Origin: Flavobacteriaceae bacterium TMED81
GTDB lineage: Bacteria; Bacteroidota; Bacteroidia; Flavobacteriales; Flavobacteriaceae
Direction: 5' to 3'
DNA: 8,244 nt
Assembly: GCA_002171575.2 (NCBI GenBank)
Contig: NHEI02000045.1
Coordinates: 1-8,244, forward strand
Made by a program: the position numbers and the translations under genes. Each line of letters starts with the position of its first letter. Within the stretch, counting starts at the first letter, position 1. Below the pieces are notes generated by a model that did no database searches, had not been told where the DNA came from, and saw nothing but the letters and a program-made list of their open reading frames with translations. Positions 1-7,062 of the stretch are shown one piece after another.

Positions 1-1072
1 CCGTATCGGGATTACACCAAATGCAGTTCAAACACTAATTTCCCATGGGCATGAGGTCTGCGTTGAAAACAATGCAGGTGCTGGTAGTGGATTTTCAAAT
101 CATGATTATCTCAAAGTTGGGGCAACCATTGCATCTTATCCAAAACAAGTCTATCAATATGCCGATATGATCATCAAGGTTAAAGAACCCCTTCCCGAAG
201 AATTTGAATTGATAAAAGAAGGTCAATTGATCTATACCTTTTTCCATTTTTCCTCTTCTGTATCCTTAACAAAGGCCATGATTGACCGCAAATCGGTCTG
301 TTTGGCTTATGAAACCATTACTGATGATCAAGGCGGTCTTCCCCTACTTACGCCCATGTCTGAAGTCGCTGGTCGTTTGGCGAGTCAGCAAGGCGCGAAA
401 TACCTGGAAAGCCCACTAGGCGGATTGGGTGTTCTTATGGGTGGTGTTTCAGGAGTTTCCCCCGCCGATGTGATGATCCTCGGTGGCGGTGTTGTTGGTA
501 CACAAGCTGCTTTGGTAGCGGCTGGAATGGGTGCTGATGTCACAATTTATGATATCAACCCAAGAAGGATTGAAGAACTCCAAGCAATCATGCCGAAGAA
601 CGTATCACCTTGTTTGTCCTCGCCAGATGCGATTGAAACACATCTTCCAAAAGCCCATTTGGTGATTGGAGCCGTTCTCGTGCCAGGTGCGAAAGCACCC
701 AAGCTAATCACTCGAAAGCATCTCCGTGTCATGCAAAAAGGGGCCGTTTTGGTCGATGTTGCAGTGGATCAGGGTGGCTGTTTTGAAACCACACGAGCAA
801 CGACTCATGAAAACCCGACCTATGTCGTTGACGATATTCTACACTATGCGGTTGCAAATATGCCTGGTGCGGTACCGCAAACGTCGACCAAAGCCCTGAC
901 AAGCGCAACCATTGATTATGCTGTTGAACTTGCCAATCTCGGTTGGCAAAATGCCTGCAAACAATATCCTCATTTGGCAAACGGACTTAATATCGCACAT
1001 GGAAAAGTGGTTCATCACTCTGTTGCTGAGGCTTTTTCCCTACCATTTACACCCGTTGAAAACATATTGTAA
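1..1072 (+). CDS. ald: Alanine dehydrogenase, 5' end cut by window edge
   Basis: Catalyses NAD-dependent oxidative deamination of L-alanine to pyruvate and ammonium in the cytosol, or the reverse. The reading frame is open from base 2, where the first full codon begins the family motif RIGITP. An ATG at 167 is internal, because clear Ald sequence (VENNAGAGSGF) precedes it. Compared with Mycobacterium tuberculosis Ald numbering, recalled from memory, the alignment is collinear. Substrate-binding Arg15 is at 2-4, Lys75 (in KVKEP) at 182-184, catalytic His96 (YTFFHF) at 245-247 and Asp270 (VDVAVDQGG) at 767-769. The nucleotide-binding loop GGGVVG lies near 482-499, followed by the NAD-selective Asp of YDINPRR. 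The implied full length is about 370 residues, normal for the family, so only about 14 residues are missing. The C-terminus is intact and ends in TAA. Its promoter is outside the window. Confidence 0.96.
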   Translation, partial: RIGITPNAVQTLISHGHEVCVENNAGAGSGFSNHDYLKVGATIASYPKQVYQYADMIIKVKEPLPEEFELIKEGQLIYTFFHFSSSVSLTKAMIDRKSVCLAYETITDDQGGLPLLTPMSEVAGRLASQQGAKYLESPLGGLGVLMGGVSGVSPADVMILGGGVVGTQAALVAAGMGADVTIYDINPRRIEELQAIMPKNVSPCLSSPDAIETHLPKAHLVIGAVLVPGAKAPKLITRKHLRVMQKGAVLVDVAVDQGGCFETTRATTHENPTYVVDDILHYAVANMPGAVPQTSTKALTSATIDYAVELANLGWQNACKQYPHLANGLNIAHGKVVHHSVAEAFSLPFTPVENIL

Positions 1073-1082
1073 TAGAATTGTT

Positions 1083-1090
1083 TAATTTTG
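1083..1090 (+). promoter_or_regulatory. Putative Bacteroidota -7 promoter box (TAATTTTG)
   Basis: TAATTTTG is an exact match to the Bacteroidota -7 consensus TAnnTTTG. It lies in the 32-bp gap between ald and the oxygenase gene, 14 bp before the ATG. The nearest upstream TTG triplets (1067-1069 and 1056-1058) are 13 and 24 bp away, not the usual 19-20 bp, so the -33 element is poor. It would give the 1105-3240 gene run its own start, with a very short leader. Confidence 0.4.
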
Positions 1091-1104
1091 TGTAAACCGT
1101 AGGT

Positions 1105-2046
1105 ATGAAACAAATTCCGTCAGTTGATCTTCGTGATTTTTTAAGTGGTAATACCGATAAACGTCACGATTTTATTCAAAACATTGGTAAGGCATACGAA
1201 GATATTGGCTTTGTTGCATTAAAGGGTCACTTTCTGGATCAAGATCTGGTTGATGAATTGTATGCACAAGTCCGTGAGTTTTTCAGTCTTCCATACGAAA
1301 CGAAATCTAAATATGAAGTTCAAGGACTTGCTGGTCAACGTGGTTATACGTCTTTTGGAAAAGAACACGCCAAAGGTCGAACCACAGGAGATTTAAAGGA
1401 GTTTTTTCATTTTGGACAACATGAACCTCCCACCAATGGCGAGGAATATCCCGAAAATGTATTGGTCAGTGAGAGTCCCGCTTTTAATGCGGTTGGACAA
1501 AAAACCTTTGCAGCATTAGAAAAAACCGGATGTTTTGTTTTGCGCGCACTGGCCCTTCACCTCGGTTTAGATGATCACTATTTTGATCCCTTCATCAAAG
1601 GTGGAAATAGCATTCTCCGAGCCATCCACTACCCGCCCATTACCGAAGAGCCCAAAAAAGCCGAAAGAGCTGCTGCTCATGGCGACATCAACCTGATTAC
1701 ACTGCTTATGGGTGCACAAGGGCGTGGATTGCAGGTCAAAAACCACCAAGGCGAGTGGATTGATGCCATTGCAGAAGATGACGAACTTGTGATCAATGTT
1801 GGGGATATGCTTTCTCGACATACCAACAATAAACTAAAATCAACGATCCACCGTGTGGTCAATCCACCAAAATCGGCTTGGCATAACTCTCGTTATTCCA
1901 TTCCCTTTTTTATGCATCCTGTTTCCGATATGAAACTCGATGTGCTCCCCCACTGCATTGATAAAAACCACCCAAAACGGTTTGAAGACATCACAGCAGG
2001 CGAATTTTTGGAGGAACGTCTGCGCGATTTGGGATTGCGAAAATAA
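1105..2046 (+). CDS. Isopenicillin-N-synthase-family 2-oxoglutarate/Fe(II) oxygenase
   Basis: A 313-residue cytosolic non-haem iron oxygenase; the substrate is unknown. The N-terminal DIOX_N-type region spans about residues 3-120 (IPSVDL at the start, IGFVALKGH at 34-42). The C-terminal jelly-roll 2OG-Fe(II) domain spans about 165-275. The metal triad is visible as HGD (His192, Asp194) and His249 in STIHRVVNP. The RxS pair that binds the 2-oxoglutarate carboxylate is Arg263-Ser265 in RYSIPFF. Length is normal and all iron ligands are present, so it should be active. True isopenicillin N synthase belongs to the same fold, but no other beta-lactam genes are nearby, so antibiotic synthesis should not be inferred. 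The gene follows ald by 32 bp, has a TAnnTTTG box upstream and is separated from the next gene by one base, suggesting co-transcription with 2048-3240. Confidence 0.9.
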   Translation: MKQIPSVDLRDFLSGNTDKRHDFIQNIGKAYEDIGFVALKGHFLDQDLVDELYAQVREFFSLPYETKSKYEVQGLAGQRGYTSFGKEHAKGRTTGDLKEFFHFGQHEPPTNGEEYPENVLVSESPAFNAVGQKTFAALEKTGCFVLRALALHLGLDDHYFDPFIKGGNSILRAIHYPPITEEPKKAERAAAHGDINLITLLMGAQGRGLQVKNHQGEWIDAIAEDDELVINVGDMLSRHTNNKLKSTIHRVVNPPKSAWHNSRYSIPFFMHPVSDMKLDVLPHCIDKNHPKRFEDITAGEFLEERLRDLGLRK

Positions 2047-2047
2047 T

Positions 2048-2371
2048 ATGGCCAAACTCAATAGTCTTTCTGATTTAAAGTCCTTATTCCCTGAAGCTGA
2101 AGGTACGTATCAACCCGAAATACAGCCCAAAAAACAACAACTCGAGGCACACTTTAGCAATAAAGGGCGAGGTGGGAAAACCGTTACCATTATCAAAGGA
2201 TTTGACGGAAGTCCGCAAGAGTTGAAAGCCCTAGAAAAAGAGCTAAAGTCTCTTTGTGCAGTTGGTGGTACCATCAAAGGCAGTGATATTTTGATTCAGG
2301 GAAACTATCGTGACAAAATTACAGCTCATCTCCAAAAGCATGGGCATCAAGTAAAACGTGTTGGCGGATGA
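2048..2371 (+). CDS. yciH: SUI1/YciH-family translation initiation factor (eIF1-like)
   Basis: A 107-residue protein of the SUI1 (eIF1/YciH/DENR) family, presumed to act at the ribosome on start-codon fidelity; its bacterial role is poorly defined. The ATG at 2048, one base after the oxygenase stop, is chosen over an in-frame ATG at 1940. The upstream extension would lie wholly inside the oxygenase gene and is not family-like. After a variable N-terminal tail of about 38 residues, the SUI1 core runs from KGRGGKTVTIIKGF, through the conserved CAVGGTIK and the ILIQGNYRDKI segment, to the terminal VKRVGG. Length matches bacterial YciH-type proteins (about 105-115 residues). It has no Shine-Dalgarno of its own and probably depends on translational coupling from the oxygenase upstream. 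Its TGA stop overlaps the next start. Confidence 0.93.
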   Translation: MAKLNSLSDLKSLFPEAEGTYQPEIQPKKQQLEAHFSNKGRGGKTVTIIKGFDGSPQELKALEKELKSLCAVGGTIKGSDILIQGNYRDKITAHLQKHGHQVKRVGG

Positions 2372-3240
2372 ACGAGGCTGAACTCATTCTCAATGACGAT
2401 GGTTCGATATACCACTTGGGAATTCGACCAGAACATTGCGCTCCCCTTATTATCAGTGTTGGAGATCCTGACCGCGTTCCGACTGTTTCACAATTTTTTG
2501 ACCGAATTGATTTTACAAATCAAAAAAGGGAAATCTGTATTCACACAGGCGTATTGGGAAGCCGAGCGGTTAGTGTGATTTCAACAGGGATGGGAACGGA
2601 CAATATCGATATTGTTTTCAATGAACTCGATGCCTTGTTTTCTCTTGATCTCAACACTGGAAAACCGCTTGACTCCCCCACTCTTTTGACTTTTATTCGA
2701 CTAGGGACTTCAGGTGCAATTCAAGCCAATATTGAGCTCGACAGCTTAGTTGTAGCAGATGCAGCGATCGGATTTGACAACCTCATGCACTATTATGATC
2801 CCAGTATGTGCGAACACTCTCTTGCAGTTTCTCTGTACAACCACCTGGGAATGCCCAAAAAAATGAATCACCCCTACTTTGCAGCGGGAGACACAAAACT
2901 GATTAATGACTGTTTGAGACTCGGTATGAACAAAGGAATTACCGCAACAAACTCAGGTTTTTATGCCCCGCAAGGACGTCAATTGAGAACAAAAGGTATA
3001 CTTCCATATGATGTGAATGAACTTGTAAAATTCAGTTACAAGAATGCTTTGATCACTAATTTTGATATGGAGACTGCAGGGATTTATGGATTGAGTCAGG
3101 TTCTTGGCCATAGAGCAATTTCCATATCTGCCATTCTAGCCAATCGATTTCACGGTACGTTTTCTGAACAACCCGATAAAACAGTTTATAATATGATCGA
3201 ACGAGTTGCAAATGCCATCAAAAAAGAGTTCTTTTTGTAA
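2368..3240 (+). CDS. udp: Uridine phosphorylase (nucleoside phosphorylase family NP-I)
   Basis: A 290-residue cytosolic enzyme for pyrimidine salvage: uridine plus phosphate gives uracil and ribose 1-phosphate. Residues line up with E. coli Udp (numbering from memory). His16 in YHLG corresponds to His8. Gly32-Arg36 (GDPDR) and Arg54 correspond to phosphate-site Gly26/Arg30 and Arg48. Arg111 and Thr114 (RLGTSGAIQ) correspond to Arg91/Thr94. Met234-Glu235 (NFDMETAG) correspond to ribose-binding Met197/Glu198, with Asp233 replacing Glu196. Gln202 and Arg204 in FYAPQGR match the Gln166/Arg168 pair that reads uracil, which favours a uridine enzyme over a purine one. It is somewhat longer than E. 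coli Udp (about 253 residues), as in other Bacteroidota members. The ATG overlaps the yciH stop as ATGA, so the two are translationally coupled. Deoxyuridine or thymidine activity is not excluded. Confidence 0.88.
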   Translation: MNEAELILNDDGSIYHLGIRPEHCAPLIISVGDPDRVPTVSQFFDRIDFTNQKREICIHTGVLGSRAVSVISTGMGTDNIDIVFNELDALFSLDLNTGKPLDSPTLLTFIRLGTSGAIQANIELDSLVVADAAIGFDNLMHYYDPSMCEHSLAVSLYNHLGMPKKMNHPYFAAGDTKLINDCLRLGMNKGITATNSGFYAPQGRQLRTKGILPYDVNELVKFSYKNALITNFDMETAGIYGLSQVLGHRAISISAILANRFHGTFSEQPDKTVYNMIERVANAIKKEFFL

Positions 3241-3257
3241 TCTATGGACTAGATATG

Positions 3258-3281
3258 GCACAACTTTTGTGCGTAGTTTTT
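3258..3281 (+). terminator. Possible weak intrinsic terminator after udp
   Basis: A perfect 6-bp inverted repeat, GCACAA-CTT-TTGTGC (3258-3272), starts 18 bp after the udp stop and is followed by GTAGTTTTT. The stem is short, and the T-run begins four bases beyond it, so termination would be inefficient. The symmetric arms could instead be a protein-binding site upstream of the 3295 gene. Confidence 0.35.
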
Positions 3282-3294
3282 AAATCCCCGAAGT

Positions 3295-3806
3295 ATGAAA
3301 ACCTATTTAAGCTTATGCATAGTCTCCCTTTTATTTACCGCTTGTGTTTTATCTGATGTTGAGTCGGATGCGCAGCAAATCATTGAAGATATAGAAAATG
3401 TCATTGAACAATCCTCAATGTATGAAGTGCGTTTTGTTTTTGATTGGAATAGCGTCGATTTTCCCAATGACTACCTCTCCTCTGCCCATTTTTCGCAATT
3501 AGTGGGATGGGTCCATGAAAAAGACCATTCGTATTTTAAAGAAGGGGAACTTGCCTCTAGCAGCATCGAGCAAATGGCCGAAACAGGCAGCACGACAACT
3601 TTGGTAAACGAATTGGAAGCCCTGATTGATCAAAGTGAAGGATTGGCCACCTTTATGATGCTGGAACTGAAGAGAGAAACAAGTTTTCGTACAACAATGA
3701 AGAAACCCAACCACAAAATCCCATTACCAGAATTACCGATCCGCCTATGGGCGACGGTACAGAAGTAAAACCTTCTCTTTGCACGATCATTTTTACAAAG
3801 CAATAA
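3295..3806 (+). pseudogene. Spondin_N-domain lipoprotein, internally deleted and frameshifted
   Basis: The remnant of a surface or periplasmic lipoprotein with a Spondin_N domain. The intact reading frame from the ATG runs only to 3768 (157 residues). It opens with a signal peptide and lipobox FTAC (Cys17). Recognisable domain sequence follows: YEVRFVFDWNSVDFPNDY at about 43-60, SAHFSQLVGWVHE and AETGSTTTLVNELEALI up to about residue 118. From about residue 121 the product is no longer family-like. In the neighbouring frame, from 3654 to a TAA at 3804-3806, the expected C-terminal end appears: YDAGTEE, then PITRITDPPMGDGTEV and a final TIIFTKQ. The central part of the domain, which in relatives recalled from memory ends near a SPDW motif, is absent. 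I estimate a loss of about 60-70 codons, leaving the two ends in different frames. A truncated lipoprotein could still be made. The native function is unknown. Confidence 0.78.
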
Positions 3807-4472
3807 CTACCAATTGATTTGCGATTTCCCTTTGCTAATAAGGTACGTATTGGCTTGACTAAAGTGGCGGTTTCCAAACCAGAGTCCCCGATTTGCACTC
3901 AAGGGTGATGGATGTCCTGATGTCAGGACAAGATGCCGCTCTCGATCAATTCGCTTCCCTTTTTGTTTGGCATAATTTCCCCAAAGCATAAAGACAACAT
4001 GGTCACATTGCGTTGAAATCACATCGATAACAGCATCGGTAAATTGCTCCCAACCCTTATTTTGATGACCTCCGGCCTGACCCGATTCTACGGTTAGCGT
4101 TGCGTTGATCAGTAAAACCCCTTGAGAAGCCCATGAGGTTAGAGACCCGTTTTTGGGATAATTCTTTCCAGTATCCGTTTCAAGTTCTTTAAAGATATTG
4201 ATCAGTGAAGGTGGATGTGAAACCCCCTCAGGGACTGAAAAGCTCAATCCATGTGCTTGTCCTGGCCCATGATAAGGGTCTTGACCTAGGATGACGACAG
4301 TTGTGTTTGTCAATGGACAAGAATCAAGTGCACGAAAAATAAGACTTGGCGGTGGGTAAACTGTGGTCGTTTGGTACGCATCGCGAACAAAGTTTGTTAA
4401 GTCGGTAAAGTAGGGTTTTGTAAACTCTTCTGCGAGAGCGGCTTTCCAAGAAGCTTCCAGTTTAACATTCAT
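3807..4472 (-). CDS. ung: Uracil-DNA glycosylase (family 1)
   Basis: A 221-residue DNA repair enzyme that excises uracil arising from dUTP incorporation or cytosine deamination and starts base-excision repair. Family-1 signatures are complete. The water-activating loop GQDPYHGPGQAHGLSFSV carries catalytic Asp65 and His68. LLINATLTV carries the uracil-reading Asn123. The DNA-intercalation loop GHPSPLSA carries His187. Length is typical. I start at the ATG at 4472-4470 (MNVKLEASW), not the TTG codon just upstream at 4475, because ATG is the stronger start and the N-terminus then matches the family. The TAG stop at 3809-3807 directly abuts the end of the Spondin_N pseudogene, so the two converge with no spacer. 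The gene diverges from mutS2 across 44 bp. Confidence 0.97.
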   Translation of the reverse strand: MNVKLEASWKAALAEEFTKPYFTDLTNFVRDAYQTTTVYPPPSLIFRALDSCPLTNTTVVILGQDPYHGPGQAHGLSFSVPEGVSHPPSLINIFKELETDTGKNYPKNGSLTSWASQGVLLINATLTVESGQAGGHQNKGWEQFTDAVIDVISTQCDHVVFMLWGNYAKQKGKRIDRERHLVLTSGHPSPLSANRGLWFGNRHFSQANTYLISKGKSQINW

Positions 4473-4483
4473 CAAAAAAAAGT

Positions 4484-4491
4484 TAGTTTTG
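4484..4491 (+). promoter_or_regulatory. Putative Bacteroidota -7 promoter box for mutS2 (TAGTTTTG)
   Basis: TAGTTTTG exactly matches TAnnTTTG and sits in the ung-mutS2 divergent gap, 25 bp before the mutS2 ATG. About 20 bp upstream is TTTAAC (4461-4466), a weak match to the -33 TTG element that falls inside the first codons of ung. A purine-rich AAGGTAAGGAA (4501-4511) lies just before the start. No equally good box is seen for ung on the other strand. Confidence 0.45.
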
Positions 4492-4516
4492 CGTTTTCCG
4501 AAGGTAAGGAAATGCG

Positions 4517-6679
4517 ATGAAAAAGATTAGCGAAAAAAGCATAACAGATTTAGAGTTCGATATTGTTCTCGAACAAGCAGCAGCTCGTTGTGCAACTGAA
4601 TTGGGAAAATCATCATTACTTGAACTTCGACCACATACTTCTCTGTCGCGTGTTCAAATTGAAATTGAGCGCGTAAACGAGTACAATCAATCTTTTACGA
4701 GCGAATACAATATCCCCAATCACGGCTTTGAGTCTATCGATAAGGCCTTGGGCTTACTTTCCATTGAAAACAGCAAGATTGAGATTGAGCTTTTTCAACA
4801 CATCGCGCATTTGGCAAAAACTGCGCAAACTCTCCTTCGATTTTTTAAAAAAACAAAGCTCTTTTTTCCTCAACTTCACAAATTTGGAGAGGACATACCG
4901 ATTGAAAAATCCATTCCCAAAGAAGTCGATCGGGTGATTGACCGCTTTGGAGAGGTTCGCAACCAAGCCTCTGATTCTCTTGCTGTCATTCGCAAACAGA
5001 TGGATCAAGTTCGCGGTAAAATCAGCCAGAGTTTCGGGTCAGCCATGAGCAAGTATCAAAGTTCTGGTTTTCTCGATGATATTAAAGAAACTGTTGTTTC
5101 AAATCGCAGGGTGTTGGCTGTGAAGGCGATGTACCGCCGTAAGGTCAAAGGGTCTCTTTTAGGAAGCAGTAAAACAGGGAGTATCGTATACATCGAGCCC
5201 CAAGCTGTGGTACAGTACAGCCAGGAAATGGAGAACCTAATCTATGACGAACAAGAGGAAATCGATCGCATTTTGAGGGATTTGACCAATTGGATGCGAC
5301 CTCATGAAGAATTACTCGCCAACTATCAACGCTATGCCACAGAAATCGATATGATTTGTGCTAAGGCATTATATGCGCAAAAAATGAATGGTGTGATGCC
5401 AAAGTTAAATGACAGTTCCGACTTGGACTTGAAAGAGGCCTTTCACCCCCTACTCTATCTCTCAAATAAGCAAAAAAAACAAGCCACCTACCCACAGACC
5501 ATCCATCTCCATAATGAACTCCGAATTCTGGTTATCTCAGGCCCCAATGCAGGAGGGAAAAGCATTACACTAAAAACAATTGGATTGCTGCAATTGATGG
5601 TGCAAACTGGCTTTCTCGTTCCAGTCCATCCTCAATCTCATCTGTGCATATTCGAAAGCATTTTAACGGATATTGGAGACAACCAGTCCATTGAAAATGA
5701 ATTGAGCACTTATAGCTATCGACTCAAAAACATGAATCGATTTTTAAAGAAATGCAATGCGAAGAGTTTATTGCTAATCGACGAATTTGGTACTGGTTCA
5801 GATCCTGAACTTGGCGGCGCATTAGCAGAGATTTTTTTGGAAGTCTTCTATGAAGAAAAATCACTTGGTGTGATTACTACACACTACACCAACCTAAAGT
5901 TATTGGCTGACGAGCTGCCCCATGCTGCAAACGCCAATATGCAGTTTGACCGAAACAAGCTCTCCCCTACTTTTCAATTGATTACTGGAGAAGCAGGGAG
6001 TTCCTTTACTTTTGAGGTTGCTCAGAAAAATGGAATCCCTTACAGTCTGATCAACCGAGCAAAGAAGAAGATCGAACGTGGAAAAGTCCGTTTTGATGCA
6101 ACACTTGCCAAAATGCAACGCGAGCGTTCTACGATGGCAAAAAACACAAAAGAGTTACAAGATGAAGCTCTAAAGTCTAAAAAGCAAAATGAGAAGTTAG
6201 AAACGCTAAATGCGAAAGTGAAAGCGAAGTTGGAGAGTTACCAAACCCTTTTCGATCAAGATCAAAGAATGATTGTACTTGGGAATAAGGTTAATGAGCT
6301 CGCCGAATCCTATTTTCTAAATGGCAAAAAACGACCCTTGGTCGCGGGGCTTTTACAGCTCGTTGAATTTGAAAATGCAAAGCGGAAAAAGCAATCTGCT
6401 GCTGTAGTACGCAAGAAAAAAGCCGAAAAGAAAAAACTAAAAGTTGAGGTTGAGAAAAAAATTGAAAAGGTTCGGGAAGAGAAGAAAGAAAAACCAAAAG
6501 CACTGGTTAAAAAACGTCCAAAAGTGCAATTTCATATCGGTGATCATGTCCGCTTATTTGATGGAAAGGCGGTCGGTACCATTGATAGTTTAGAGAAAAA
6601 TAAAGCCTTTATCAACTACGGAACGTTTACGACCCAAGTCCATACAGATGAATTGGAACTTGTCAAGCGATCTTCATGA
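4517..6679 (+). CDS. mutS2: MutS2-family ATPase lacking the Smr domain
   Basis: A 720-residue cytosolic MutS-family ATPase. MutS2 proteins act in recombination control and/or on stalled, collided ribosomes rather than in mismatch repair. There is no MutS mismatch-recognition domain. An N-terminal core/lever region (about 1-310) includes the family block with SGFLDDIKETVVSNRRV (182-198) and the GSIVYIEP segment (221-228). The ABC ATPase follows: Walker A GPNAGGKS (342-349), signature region ELSTYSYRL (395-403), Walker B LLLIDEFGTGSDP (418-430) and H-loop His456 (TTHYTNLK). A coiled coil covers roughly 515-585, then a lysine-rich linker (622-668) and a KOW-like end (HIGDHVRLFDGKAVGTI, from 673). 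Canonical MutS2 is about 780 residues with a C-terminal Smr nuclease domain. This protein stops just after the KOW-like part, and no Smr sequence follows in any nearby frame. I recall similar lengths in flavobacterial homologues, so this is probably lineage-typical, not a truncation. Confidence 0.92.
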   Translation: MKKISEKSITDLEFDIVLEQAAARCATELGKSSLLELRPHTSLSRVQIEIERVNEYNQSFTSEYNIPNHGFESIDKALGLLSIENSKIEIELFQHIAHLAKTAQTLLRFFKKTKLFFPQLHKFGEDIPIEKSIPKEVDRVIDRFGEVRNQASDSLAVIRKQMDQVRGKISQSFGSAMSKYQSSGFLDDIKETVVSNRRVLAVKAMYRRKVKGSLLGSSKTGSIVYIEPQAVVQYSQEMENLIYDEQEEIDRILRDLTNWMRPHEELLANYQRYATEIDMICAKALYAQKMNGVMPKLNDSSDLDLKEAFHPLLYLSNKQKKQATYPQTIHLHNELRILVISGPNAGGKSITLKTIGLLQLMVQTGFLVPVHPQSHLCIFESILTDIGDNQSIENELSTYSYRLKNMNRFLKKCNAKSLLLIDEFGTGSDPELGGALAEIFLEVFYEEKSLGVITTHYTNLKLLADELPHAANANMQFDRNKLSPTFQLITGEAGSSFTFEVAQKNGIPYSLINRAKKKIERGKVRFDATLAKMQRERSTMAKNTKELQDEALKSKKQNEKLETLNAKVKAKLESYQTLFDQDQRMIVLGNKVNELAESYFLNGKKRPLVAGLLQLVEFENAKRKKQSAAVVRKKKAEKKKLKVEVEKKIEKVREEKKEKPKALVKKRPKVQFHIGDHVRLFDGKAVGTIDSLEKNKAFINYGTFTTQVHTDELELVKRSS

Positions 6680-7062
6680 ACTCTCCCCAACATCATGTTG
6701 TTTTTATTGACGGTATCTGTGTTTTGTGCAATCGGTTGTCGAGACTCCTAATCCGATTGGATCCAAAAAAACAGTTTTTATTCTCAACGCTTGATAGTCC
6801 CTACGCCAAAAAAACACTCTCGCAACCCATGGAAGATTCAATCGTGGTGTTCAGTCAAAAAGGGATGATTTACACCAAAAGTAAAGCGATTTTGTTTATC
6901 ACTCGTCAGCTTCCGTATGTCAAATGGATTGGCATATTGTTTCACATCATTCCGACTTTTATCTTAGACCATTTATATGATAGAATTGCAACCAACCGAT
7001 ATCGATGGTTTGGAAAGCACGACGCCTGTCCGTTGCAAACTCATGATCGATTCGTTCGATAA
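6676..7062 (+). CDS. DCC-family (DUF393) thioredoxin-like protein
   Basis: A 128-residue small protein of the DCC1-like/DUF393 family, described as putative thiol-disulfide oxidoreductases; no defined substrate is known. The hallmark is Asp12-Gly-Ile-Cys15-Val-Leu-Cys18, the DGxCxLC motif just after the first beta strand (VVFID). The C-terminal signature is RYRWFGKHDACPL (108-120), with a third cysteine at 118. A hydrophobic stretch (about 80-98, VKWIGILFHIIPTFIL) is the usual family core segment and probably not a true membrane span. Length is normal. The ATG overlaps the mutS2 stop as ATGA, so it should be co-transcribed and translationally coupled with mutS2. The pairing does not by itself show a repair role. 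Confidence 0.87.
   Translation: MNSPQHHVVFIDGICVLCNRLSRLLIRLDPKKQFLFSTLDSPYAKKTLSQPMEDSIVVFSQKGMIYTKSKAILFITRQLPYVKWIGILFHIIPTFILDHLYDRIATNRYRWFGKHDACPLQTHDRFVR

Noticed and set aside
167..169. ATG as the start of alanine dehydrogenase
   Set aside because: The same frame upstream, from base 2, encodes conserved Ald sequence including the substrate-binding Arg; the ATG is internal.
1105..2046. Beta-lactam biosynthesis (isopenicillin N synthase proper)
   Set aside because: Only the broad oxygenase fold and iron/2-oxoglutarate motifs are shown; there is no ACV synthetase or other pathway gene in the window.
1940..2047. In-frame upstream ATG that would extend the SUI1/YciH protein by 36 residues
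   Set aside because: The extension lies inside the oxygenase gene in another frame and is not SUI1-like; the ATG at 2048 directly follows the oxygenase stop and gives the normal family length.
4473..4475. TTG start for ung one codon before the ATG
   Set aside because: The ATG at 4472 is adjacent, stronger as a start and gives a family-like N-terminus.
4841..4853. T6A7 homopolymer run in mutS2 as a phase-variation or programmed frameshift site
   Set aside because: The frame is intact through it, the phase does not fit a -1 slippery heptamer, and such Phe-Phe-Lys-Lys codon runs are common in A+T-rich genes.
7046..7060. Inverted repeat ATCGA-TTCGT-TCGAT at the end of the DCC gene as a terminator
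   Set aside because: The stem is only 5 bp and A+T-rich, lies within the coding sequence and is not followed by a T-run.
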